The notes below the pieces were generated by a model. That model saw only the letters and a list, made by a program, of their open reading frames with translations, was not told the DNA's origin and did no database searches. A stretch of DNA of 5,375 bases from assembly GCA_964497955.1 (NCBI GenBank), contig CAZCFQ010000138.1, positions 1 to 5,375 of the forward strand, read 5' to 3'. This DNA is from PWPR01 sp964497955 (GTDB lineage: Bacteria > Bacillota > UBA994 > PWPR01). The stretch's first letter is position 1; every line of letters begins with the position of its first letter. Positions 1 to 5,260 of this stretch are shown here, one piece after another. A program made the translations under genes and the position numbers.

Positions 1-25
1 CGCAGATATCACATCTTTTAGCCAT
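1..25 (-). CDS. rpmB: Large ribosomal subunit protein bL28, N-terminal fragment
   Basis: The minus strand starts an open frame at the ATG complementary to 23-25. It reads MAKRCDIC before leaving the window, which is the characteristic N-terminus of L28 of the 50S subunit. Only eight full codons are visible. Cys5 and Cys8 form the first half of the zinc-binding ribbon, so this is the cysteine-containing (C+) version. An almost ideal ribosome binding site lies eight bases upstream, as expected for an abundant ribosomal protein. Divergent transcription from an asp23/yloU-fakA/yloV pair is the arrangement known from Bacillus subtilis and many clostridia, which supports the call despite the short fragment. 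The rest of the gene lies outside the window. Confidence 0.9.
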
Positions 26-33
26 TAGCAACG

Positions 34-43
34 CACCTCCTTT
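34..43 (-). promoter_or_regulatory. Ribosome binding site of rpmB
   Basis: On the minus strand these bases read AAAGGAGGTG, a near-perfect match to the anti-Shine-Dalgarno sequence, eight bases before the rpmB ATG. It fixes the start codon and predicts strong translation. Confidence 0.85.
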
Positions 44-75
44 AACTTAATTAGTGTTATTTACGTACTTTGGAT

Positions 76-104
76 ATTATACATTAATTACTATTGTTTT
101 GCAA
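76..104 (-). promoter_or_regulatory. Probable sigma-A promoter of rpmB
   Basis: Reading the minus strand, TTGCAA (104 to 99) matches the -35 consensus at four of six positions. It is followed by a 17-base spacer and a perfect TATAAT (81 to 76). Transcription would start near base 69 and give a leader of about 43 bases before the rpmB ATG. The elements and spacing are read directly; activity is inferred. Confidence 0.65.
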
Positions 105-125
105 TCATAAATAGTATAATATAAT
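93..125 (+). promoter_or_regulatory. Probable promoter of the asp23-fakA-rsmD-coaD-SCIFF operon
   Basis: Two overlapping perfect -10 boxes, TATAAT at 115-120 and 120-125, lie upstream of the Asp23-family gene. The -35 is not clear. TTGTTT at 94-99 sits 15 bases before the first box, TTTTGC at 97-102 sits 17 bases before the second, and the palindromic TTGCAA at 99-104 sits 15 bases before the second. A start around 127-133 would give a leader of about 20 bases. The region overlaps the -35 of the opposing rpmB promoter. This is the only good promoter-like sequence upstream of the seven plus-strand genes. Confidence 0.55.
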
Positions 126-150
126 ACATGCTTACTGTGGAGGGAAAAAA

Positions 151-513
151 ATGACAAGATTATTGAATGATAATGAGTATGGACAGATTATGATTAGTGA
201 TGATGTTATAGCTAGAATAGCAGGAATGGCTGCAATTGAAAGCTATGGTATTGTTGGAATGGTATCAAAGAATATGGTAAGAGACAGTTTTGTAGAACTT
301 TTGGGCAGAGATAATGTTTCAAAAGGTGTAGAAATTGATAGTGAAGATGAAGAAGGACTTATTATTAATCTATATGCAATATTTGCATATGGAGTTAGAG
401 TTTCAGAGGTTGCTTACAATATAATGAGAAAAGTAAAATATATATTAGAGAGTATAGTTGGAGTAAAAGTTAAAAGTGTTAATATCCATGTTGAAGGTGT
501 TAGCCAAAAGTAA
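151..513 (+). CDS. Asp23/Gls24 family envelope stress response protein (YloU-like)
   Basis: This 120-residue protein belongs to the Asp23/Gls24 (YloU) family: small, soluble, usually abundant proteins linked to the cell envelope and alkaline or cell-wall stress in Firmicutes. The N-terminal strand (GQIMISDDVIARIAGMAAIE, residues 11-30) and the C-terminal segment with YGVRVSEVA and VKSVNIHVEGV (about residues 80-117) are typical of the family. There is no signal peptide or membrane segment, so it should be cytoplasmic or peripherally bound. The start is supported by GGAGGG at 139-144, six bases before the ATG. It is first in the operon and 16 bases ahead of fakA, and this pairing is conserved widely, suggesting a shared role in lipid or envelope homeostasis. 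The exact molecular function of the family remains unsettled. Confidence 0.9.
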   Translation: MTRLLNDNEYGQIMISDDVIARIAGMAAIESYGIVGMVSKNMVRDSFVELLGRDNVSKGVEIDSEDEEGLIINLYAIFAYGVRVSEVAYNIMRKVKYILESIVGVKVKSVNIHVEGVSQK

Positions 514-515
514 TA

Positions 516-520
516 GGGAG
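516..520 (+). promoter_or_regulatory. Ribosome binding site deciding the fakA start
   Basis: GGGAG lies nine bases before the ATG at 530, just after the stop codon of the upstream gene. No comparable site precedes the earlier in-frame ATG codons at 476 and 488, which fall inside the Asp23-family gene. The start is therefore placed at 530. Confidence 0.75.
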
Positions 521-529
521 CTGAAAAGA

Positions 530-2131
530 ATGAGTCAAATAAATAGAATTACTACTGAAGAATTTATGCAGATGTGGGTTCTTGCACTCAATAATTTGTA
601 TAATAACATAGAAATAGTGAACGGACTTAATGTTTTTCCTGTTCCTGATGGTGATACTGGTACAAATATGCACTTAACATTAAAATCTGCTGTTGACAAT
701 ATGGATAGAGAAGACAGTAACTTAGCAGATGTTGCATATAAAATTTCAAAAGGATCATTAATGGGAGCTAGAGGGAACTCTGGTGTAATATTATCCCAAA
801 TTTTAAGAGGATTTAGTAAAGCTTTATCAGATAGTAATGAGATTGATGCAATTGATTTTGCTAATGCTCTTCAAAGTGGTTCTGAAACAGCTTATAAAGC
901 AGTGATTAGACCTGTAGAGGGAACAATTTTAACTGTATGTAAAGATGCTGCAAATGTAGCATTAGAAAGTGCTGAAAAGGGCAACGGTTTACTTAAAGTA
1001 ATGAGAGACACAATTGAAGAGGCATCAGCTTCATTAAAGCGCACTCCAGATTTGTTACCTGTTTTGAAAAAGGCAGGCGTAGTAGATGCTGGTGGCAAAG
1101 GCTTACTCATTATAATGCAGGGATGGTATAAAGCCTTAGCAGGAGAAAAAGTAGATTTAAAAGAAGCTTTACCTAAAAAAGTTGTTAAACAAAAACAGCA
1201 GCCAACAGAAGAAGGTTATGGGTATTGTACAGAATTTATGATTAAGACAAATGAAAATGATACTGATAAGATAACAAAGGTATTTGACAAAATTGGCGAA
1301 TCGTTAGTCGTTGTAGGTATTGACGATATTGTTAAAGTGCATGTTCACTCAACCCATCCGGGTGAGATTTTAGAAGAGGCTTTGAAATTTGGAGAATTAA
1401 TAAATATCAAAATTGAAAATATGCAAGAGCAACACTCGCACATACAATCATACGAACAAGAGACTAGAGAAGAGGTTGAAACAGCTTTAATAGCTGTTAG
1501 TGTAGGTGAAGGTATAAGTAATATTTTTAAAAGCATGGGAGCAGATTGGATAATTGAAGGCGGACAAACAATGAATCCAAGCACTGAAGATATTGTTTCT
1601 GCTATTGAGAAACTAAATGCAAGGAATGTTTATATATTACCTAATAATTCAAATATAATATTAGCGGCTCAACAAAGCAAAGAGTTAGTAGATGCTAATG
1701 TGTCAGTTATACCTAGTAGGAACATACCTCAAGGGTTTGCAGCAATGATGGGTTATAATCCAGCTGGAAATTTTGAAGAAGTAGAAAAAAATATGATAGA
1801 AAATATGAACTATGTAAACAGTGCTGAAATAACATTTGCAACAAGAGATTTCAAAGCTGATTTTGGTAATATTAATAAAGGAGACATCATAGGAATTAAT
1901 AATGGTGACATAATTGTTGCAAGTGATGATCCAGATACAGTCTTGTATGCAACACTTGATAAAATGATAGATGAAGACTCTGAAGTTATTTCTATTTTTA
2001 CTGGAAATGATTATAAAGAGGAAGACAATGAAGAAGTTCACGATAAGTTAAATCAGAGATATCCAGAATTTGATATTGAAGTCCATTATGGTGGCCAACC
2101 TTTATATTACTTTTTGATATCTGTCGAGTAA
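530..2131 (+). CDS. fakA: Fatty acid kinase catalytic subunit FakA (DAK2/YloV family)
   Basis: The 533-residue product is the ATP-dependent kinase that phosphorylates fatty acids held by a FakB (DegV-family) partner, feeding exogenous fatty acids into phospholipid synthesis. Residues 1-200 form a DhaL/Dak2 domain: DGDTGTNM (40-47) and GARGNSG (79-85) are nucleotide/Mg-binding loops, followed by RPVEGT (127-132) and DAGGKG (186-191). The middle domain has Cys233 in YGYCTEF and His271/His273 in KVHVHSTHPG, matching the cysteine and histidines reported to bind zinc in staphylococcal FakA. The C-terminal DegV-like domain ends in the conserved GGQPLYYFLISVE. Length fits the family (about 550). A longer in-frame reading from 476 overlaps the preceding gene and is rejected. 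No FakB is visible here, so it must be encoded elsewhere. Confidence 0.93.
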   Translation: MSQINRITTEEFMQMWVLALNNLYNNIEIVNGLNVFPVPDGDTGTNMHLTLKSAVDNMDREDSNLADVAYKISKGSLMGARGNSGVILSQILRGFSKALSDSNEIDAIDFANALQSGSETAYKAVIRPVEGTILTVCKDAANVALESAEKGNGLLKVMRDTIEEASASLKRTPDLLPVLKKAGVVDAGGKGLLIIMQGWYKALAGEKVDLKEALPKKVVKQKQQPTEEGYGYCTEFMIKTNENDTDKITKVFDKIGESLVVVGIDDIVKVHVHSTHPGEILEEALKFGELINIKIENMQEQHSHIQSYEQETREEVETALIAVSVGEGISNIFKSMGADWIIEGGQTMNPSTEDIVSAIEKLNARNVYILPNNSNIILAAQQSKELVDANVSVIPSRNIPQGFAAMMGYNPAGNFEEVEKNMIENMNYVNSAEITFATRDFKADFGNINKGDIIGINNGDIIVASDDPDTVLYATLDKMIDEDSEVISIFTGNDYKEEDNEEVHDKLNQRYPEFDIEVHYGGQPLYYFLISVE

Positions 2132-2144
2132 AGAGTTGTTATAG

Positions 2145-2705
2145 ATGAGAGTAATTGCAGGTATAGCAAGAGGAAGAAAATTAATTAGTAAAGATATAAA
2201 AGGAACTAGACCCACTTTAGATAGAGTTAAAGAGTCTTTGTTTAACATTTTAGGTTATCCGCTAAATGGATTGCTTGTTCTAGATTTGTTTTCTGGTACA
2301 GGAAATTTAGGGATAGAAGCACTAAGTAGAGGTGCGGATAAAGTTGTTTTTGTGGATAACAATTTAGAGTGTTATAAATTAATTAACAAAAACATCAATA
2401 TCTTAGGGTTTGAAGAAAGATCAGATGTATTAAAAGCTGATGCTGAATCTTTTCTCTCAAATACTAACATGAAATTTGATATTATCTTAATGGACCCACC
2501 ATATAAAAATATTGATCTTATATTTAAAGTTATTAAGATAGTTAACGAAGGATCTATTTTAAAACAAGATGGGTTATTAGTAATTGAGCACGACAATAAA
2601 TTTAAACCAATTGTTTTGCCCAATGACCAAAGAAAATACGGTTCTACTTATCTTTCCTTTTACAGTAAAGAAAAATTGTTAGAGCTTTCTAATGAAAATA
2701 AATGA
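2145..2705 (+). CDS. rsmD: 16S rRNA (guanine(966)-N(2))-methyltransferase RsmD
   Basis: This 186-residue protein is an S-adenosylmethionine-dependent methyltransferase that makes m2G966 (E. coli numbering) in 16S rRNA during 30S assembly. The family signatures are in order: MRVIAGIARGRKL at the start, TRPTLDRVKESLFNIL (21-36), SAM-binding motif I LDLFSGTGNLGIEALSRGA (46-64), the acidic loop VDNN (70-73), and the catalytic motif IV MDPPY (116-120), which in N-methyltransferases positions the target amine. Length equals the family norm. It starts 13 bases after fakA, with only a weak AAGAG ribosome binding site (2131-2135), so translation may be coupled to fakA. Pairing with coaD downstream is the standard order in many bacteria and supports the assignment. 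Confidence 0.95.
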   Translation: MRVIAGIARGRKLISKDIKGTRPTLDRVKESLFNILGYPLNGLLVLDLFSGTGNLGIEALSRGADKVVFVDNNLECYKLINKNINILGFEERSDVLKADAESFLSNTNMKFDIILMDPPYKNIDLIFKVIKIVNEGSILKQDGLLVIEHDNKFKPIVLPNDQRKYGSTYLSFYSKEKLLELSNENK

Positions 2706-2706
2706 T

Positions 2707-2714
2707 GTGAGGAG
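2707..2714 (+). promoter_or_regulatory. Ribosome binding site deciding the coaD start
   Basis: GTGAGGAG lies seven bases before the ATG at 2722. The earlier in-frame ATG at 2692 falls inside rsmD and would add ten residues not expected in this family, so 2722 is preferred. Confidence 0.8.
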
Positions 2715-2721
2715 ACAGACT

Positions 2722-3216
2722 ATGAGAAGAGCTGTTTATCCTGGAAGTTTTGATCCTTTAACTTTGGGACATTTAGATATAATAAAAAGAGCTGCAAAAA
2801 ATTTTGATGAGTTAATAGTTGCTGTGGTGAGAAATCCTTCAAAAAATCCACTTTTTTCTGCAAATGAGAGAGTGAATATGATTGAGAAGGCAACTTCGGA
2901 TTTGCCTAATGTGAGAGCTGATCACTTTGAAGGTTTACTAATCCATTATGTTGAATCTGTTGATTCAGAAATTATAGTAAAAGGATTAAGAGCAATCACT
3001 GATTTTGAGTATGAGTTTCAAATGGCTTTAATGAATAGAAAGCTTGACTCAAATATAGATACAATGTTTCTTATGACAAGAAATAAGTACTCATATTTAA
3101 GCTCAAGTATGGTTAAAGAAGTTTTTAGATTAGGTGGAGATGTATCTTGTTTAGTCCCTAAATGTGTTTTAGACCAACTCCAAACAAAAATTAAACCAGA
3201 AACCAAGTTTTTATAA
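2722..3216 (+). CDS. coaD: Phosphopantetheine adenylyltransferase (CoaD)
   Basis: The 164-residue product transfers AMP from ATP to 4'-phosphopantetheine to give dephospho-CoA, the penultimate step of coenzyme A synthesis, in the cytoplasm. It is a nucleotidyltransferase-fold protein. The N-terminal AVYPGSFDPLTLGHLDII carries the TxGH signature (T14, G16, H17) that binds ATP phosphates. KGLRAITDFEYEFQMALMNR (87-106) is the conserved pantetheine-site and hexamer region, and LSSSMVKEV (126-134) matches the ISSSxVRE motif. Length is close to the usual 159-165. It lies 16 bases after rsmD, the common gene order. Spacing to the SCIFF precursor is only 27 bases, with no terminator between, so transcription probably continues into the RiPP cassette. 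Confidence 0.95.
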   Translation: MRRAVYPGSFDPLTLGHLDIIKRAAKNFDELIVAVVRNPSKNPLFSANERVNMIEKATSDLPNVRADHFEGLLIHYVESVDSEIIVKGLRAITDFEYEFQMALMNRKLDSNIDTMFLMTRNKYSYLSSSMVKEVFRLGGDVSCLVPKCVLDQLQTKIKPETKFL

Positions 3217-3243
3217 ATTTATAGAAATAGAAAGGAATGTAAT

Positions 3244-3381
3244 ATGAAACATATCAAACCAATCAACAAACCAAACTTAGTTAGTTATTCTAAACCATGC
3301 AAAGAATGTAAGACTTCATGTCAGTCAGCTTGTAAAACTTCTTGCACAGTTAGTAATCAAGAGTGTGAGAGTATTAAATAG
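3244..3381 (+). CDS. SCIFF ranthipeptide precursor (six cysteines in 45 residues)
   Basis: This short gene encodes exactly 45 residues, starting MKHIKPINKP and carrying six cysteines at 19, 22, 26, 30, 34 and 41. The N-terminal MKHIK and the C-terminal stretch CQSACKTSCTVSNQECE are hallmarks of SCIFF peptides, the substrates of SCIFF maturases in Clostridia. Residues 1-18 are probably the leader and 19-45 the core. AAAGGA at 3231-3236, seven bases before the ATG, supports the start. By analogy with the Clostridium thermocellum peptide CteA, where a Cys is joined to a Thr five residues later, the best-supported thioether is Cys30 to Thr35; this is inference. Cys19-Thr24 has the same spacing. 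The motif CKTSC occurs twice (22-26 and 30-34). No signal peptide, peptidase or exporter is visible nearby. Confidence 0.95.
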   Translation: MKHIKPINKPNLVSYSKPCKECKTSCQSACKTSCTVSNQECESIK

Positions 3382-3390
3382 AAAAATTAC

Positions 3391-3413
3391 TGCCCCTTTT
3401 TAGGGGCATTTTT
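3391..3413 (+). terminator. Intra-operon hairpin terminator or attenuator between SCIFF precursor and maturase
   Basis: TGCCCCT (3391-3397) pairs perfectly with AGGGGCA (3402-3408) around a TTTT loop, giving a GC-rich seven-base-pair stem followed directly by TTTTT (3409-3413). It starts nine bases after the precursor stop codon. This has the form of a Rho-independent terminator, though the T tract is short. It would end many transcripts after the precursor and let a fraction continue into the maturase. It may also stabilise the 3' end of the precursor mRNA. No promoter is apparent in the 22 bases between it and the maturase ATG. Confidence 0.8.
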
Positions 3414-3435
3414 AAATATAAAGGATGTGGAATAA

Positions 3436-4785
3436 ATGAAGGTTCATGTTTTTGAAGCTCTTGATCAACATTTGGTACTTGATGTTGGTAGTGGAGTGTT
3501 ACATAAAGTAGATAAAGATGCAGCAAAAGTTATTGCTCTACTAGATAAAGGTTTATTATTATATGAAATAATAGAACAGTTAGATTTAGAGGAAGGGTTA
3601 ATTAATGAAATCATTACTGAAGTTAATGATTTAAAAGAAGAAGGATTATTGTTCTCAGATGAAGTTGTTACCCACTATAGGCCTAAACTTGAAGATGCGG
3701 TAGTTAAGGCACTTTGTTTACATGTAGCTCATGATTGTAATATGAGATGTCAATATTGCTTTGCAGAAACTGGAGAGTACAAAGTTGGTAAAAGAGAGTT
3801 GATGAGCCTAGAAGTTGCAACCAAAGCAATAGACTATTTGATAACTAGTTCATCTTCTAGAAGAAATTTAGAAGTAGATTTTTTTGGAGGGGAGCCTTTA
3901 TTAAACTTTGAAGTAGTCGAGCAAACAGTTAAGTATGCAAGAGAACAAGAACTAAAATATAATAAGAACATAAGATTTACCCTCACTACTAATGGGGTAT
4001 TACTAAATGATAAAAAAATTGATTTTTTTAAAGAAAATAATATTCAATTGATAATGAGTCATGATGGAAGGTCAAAAGTTCATAACAAAATGCGCCCATT
4101 AGCAGGAAAACAAGGAAGTTACGAAAAAGTAACTAAGAATTTTAAAAATGCAATAAATAAAGGTATAAAAGATTATCATATTAGAGGAACATTTACTTCT
4201 TATAATAAAGATTTTGTTGAAGATGTAAAACATATTTTAGATTTGGGTTTTGATAAGATCTCTTTTGAACCAGTTGTAACAGATCCGAAGGAGGATTATG
4301 CTCTAGAGTATAAAGATTTAAAATATTTAAAAAAAGAATACAATAAGTTAGCCCAGTTATATATAAAAGAGCATAAAAAAGGTAATAAATTTAAATTTTT
4401 TCACTACGAAATAGATTTAAATCAAGGACCATGTCTTGCCAAAAGATTGTCGGGTTGTGGTGCCGGATATGATTATTTGGCTGTTGCGCCAAACGGAGAT
4501 TTATATCCGTGTCATCAATTTGTAGGTATTGAAGATTTTAAGATGGGTTCTGTACATGAAGTAGGATATAAAAAGGATATAGCTAATAAATTTTTAGACG
4601 CTCATGTTTTAAATAAAAATAAATGTAAAGATTGTTTTGCGAAGTATTACTGTAGTGGTGGGTGTCATGCAGATGCTTATTTTCGAAATAATAATTTTTA
4701 TGAACCAGTCGACTTTAGTTGTGAACTGCAAAAAACAAGAGTTGAATATGCATTAGCAATTAGAGCGTGTTTAGAAAATGAATGA
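3436..4785 (+). CDS. SCIFF peptide maturase, radical SAM/SPASM thioether-forming enzyme
   Basis: This 449-residue enzyme should cross-link the adjacent six-cysteine peptide. Residues 1-80 resemble a PqqD-like RiPP recognition element that binds the leader. The radical SAM core follows: CNMRCQYC places Cys101, Cys105 and Cys108 (CxxxCxxC) on the SAM-cleaving 4Fe-4S cluster, and FFGGEP (149-154) is the SAM-binding GGE motif. The C-terminal SPASM/twitch region has Cys333, Cys341, Cys359, then C397-x2-C400-x5-C406-x3-C410 and Cys429, enough for two auxiliary clusters. This layout and length match characterised SCIFF maturases such as CteB, which use a 5'-deoxyadenosyl radical to form a thioether. 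AAAGGA (3420-3425) supports the start. The gene follows a terminator-like hairpin and overlaps the next gene by eight bases. Confidence 0.95.
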   Translation: MKVHVFEALDQHLVLDVGSGVLHKVDKDAAKVIALLDKGLLLYEIIEQLDLEEGLINEIITEVNDLKEEGLLFSDEVVTHYRPKLEDAVVKALCLHVAHDCNMRCQYCFAETGEYKVGKRELMSLEVATKAIDYLITSSSSRRNLEVDFFGGEPLLNFEVVEQTVKYAREQELKYNKNIRFTLTTNGVLLNDKKIDFFKENNIQLIMSHDGRSKVHNKMRPLAGKQGSYEKVTKNFKNAINKGIKDYHIRGTFTSYNKDFVEDVKHILDLGFDKISFEPVVTDPKEDYALEYKDLKYLKKEYNKLAQLYIKEHKKGNKFKFFHYEIDLNQGPCLAKRLSGCGAGYDYLAVAPNGDLYPCHQFVGIEDFKMGSVHEVGYKKDIANKFLDAHVLNKNKCKDCFAKYYCSGGCHADAYFRNNNFYEPVDFSCELQKTRVEYALAIRACLENE

Positions 4786-5170
4786 TAGTGGATTATATCA
4801 GTTATTTATAAACTTAGCAGAAGATAAATTAATAAAGGTAGGAAAATTAGGAGAGTTTAAATTCATTAAAGGTCTTTATATATATACTGGTAGTGCAAGA
4901 AATGGACTTCAAGCAAGAGTTAGCAGACACTTATCTAAAAGAAAAAGACTACATTGGCATATAGATTACCTATTAAAACAATCATACATTGAAGAGGCAA
5001 GACTATATTATACACCTAGTTTCAGTGAGTGCGTGTTAAACTTAAAGACATTTAAACAATATACCAATGCTATTTATCCTGTCAAAGGATTTGGCTCAAG
5101 TGACTGCAGCTGTATATCACATCTAATTTATGTAGAAAAAGCTTTGTTAAAAAGTAAATATAATGACTAG
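4778..5170 (+). CDS. DUF123 / Uri-superfamily GIY-YIG-like protein
   Basis: This 130-residue protein matches the DUF123 family (COG1833, described as Uri-superfamily endonucleases with a GIY-YIG-like fold). Visible signatures are GLY (5-7), the YIG-like KGLYIYTGSA (31-40), Arg47 and RH (50-51), WHIDYLL (60-66), SECVL (83-87) and the C-terminal GFGSSDCSCISHL (104-116). GLY and YIY fill the GIY and YIG strands; Arg47 or Arg50 and Glu84 are candidate catalytic residues, but this assignment is tentative. In archaea the domain can be fused to endonuclease III, pointing to nucleic acid repair or processing. Activity has not been assigned to the standalone bacterial form as far as I know. Its ATG lies inside the end of the maturase gene (8-nt overlap) without a clear Shine-Dalgarno, so translation is probably coupled. 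It is the last gene before a terminator. Confidence 0.85.
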   Translation: MNDSGLYQLFINLAEDKLIKVGKLGEFKFIKGLYIYTGSARNGLQARVSRHLSKRKRLHWHIDYLLKQSYIEEARLYYTPSFSECVLNLKTFKQYTNAIYPVKGFGSSDCSCISHLIYVEKALLKSKYND

Positions 5171-5178
5171 CTATTAAA

Positions 5179-5234
5179 AAACTCATCCCAAATTTTTAGG
5201 TATTCTTTCTAACTTAATTTGGGTGAGTTTCTTT
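5179..5234. terminator. Bidirectional Rho-independent terminator between convergent genes
   Basis: AAACTCATCCCAAATT (5179-5194) pairs with AATTTGGGTGAGTTT (5216-5230) with one bulged T (5186). A further TTAG/CTAA pairing (5196-5199 with 5209-5212) closes the inner loop. TTTCTTT (5228-5234) follows on the plus strand. On the minus strand the flank reads TTTTTT (5181 to 5176). The structure can therefore end both the plus-strand operon and the minus-strand gene at 5261-5375. Confidence 0.88.
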
Positions 5235-5260
5235 GAATTTAAGAGCTATCTATGATCTAT

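Noticed and set aside
128..154. Eight-codon reading frame (ATG at 128) whose TGA overlaps the asp23 ATG, resembling a leader peptide.
   Set aside because: It has no Shine-Dalgarno, begins at or near the probable transcription start, and its codons include the GGAGGG ribosome binding site of the next gene; most likely chance.
476..529. In-frame upstream extension of fakA, adding 18 residues.
   Set aside because: It lies within the Asp23-family gene, has no ribosome binding site, and adds residues not expected in FakA; the ATG at 530 has GGGAG at a good distance.
892..1110. Minus-strand open frame of 72 codons inside fakA.
   Set aside because: It is a shadow of fakA with no ribosome binding site or recognisable protein. 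The minus-strand frames at 1345-1584, 1703-2041, 2372-2623 and 3018-3206 were rejected for the same reason.
2692..2721. In-frame upstream extension of coaD, adding ten residues.
   Set aside because: It overlaps the end of rsmD; the ATG at 2722 has GTGAGGAG in place and begins the canonical MRRAVYPGSFDP N-terminus.
3044..3065. TTGACT at 3044 and TACAAT at 3060 inside coaD, as a possible promoter for the SCIFF genes.
   Set aside because: The spacing between the two boxes is only ten bases, and no other pair with acceptable spacing was found between there and 3243.
3298..3366. Cysteine-rich small protein as a metallothionein- or ferredoxin-like zinc or iron-sulfur protein.
   Set aside because: The 45-residue length, MKHIK start, SCIFF core motif and adjacent SCIFF maturase explain it better.
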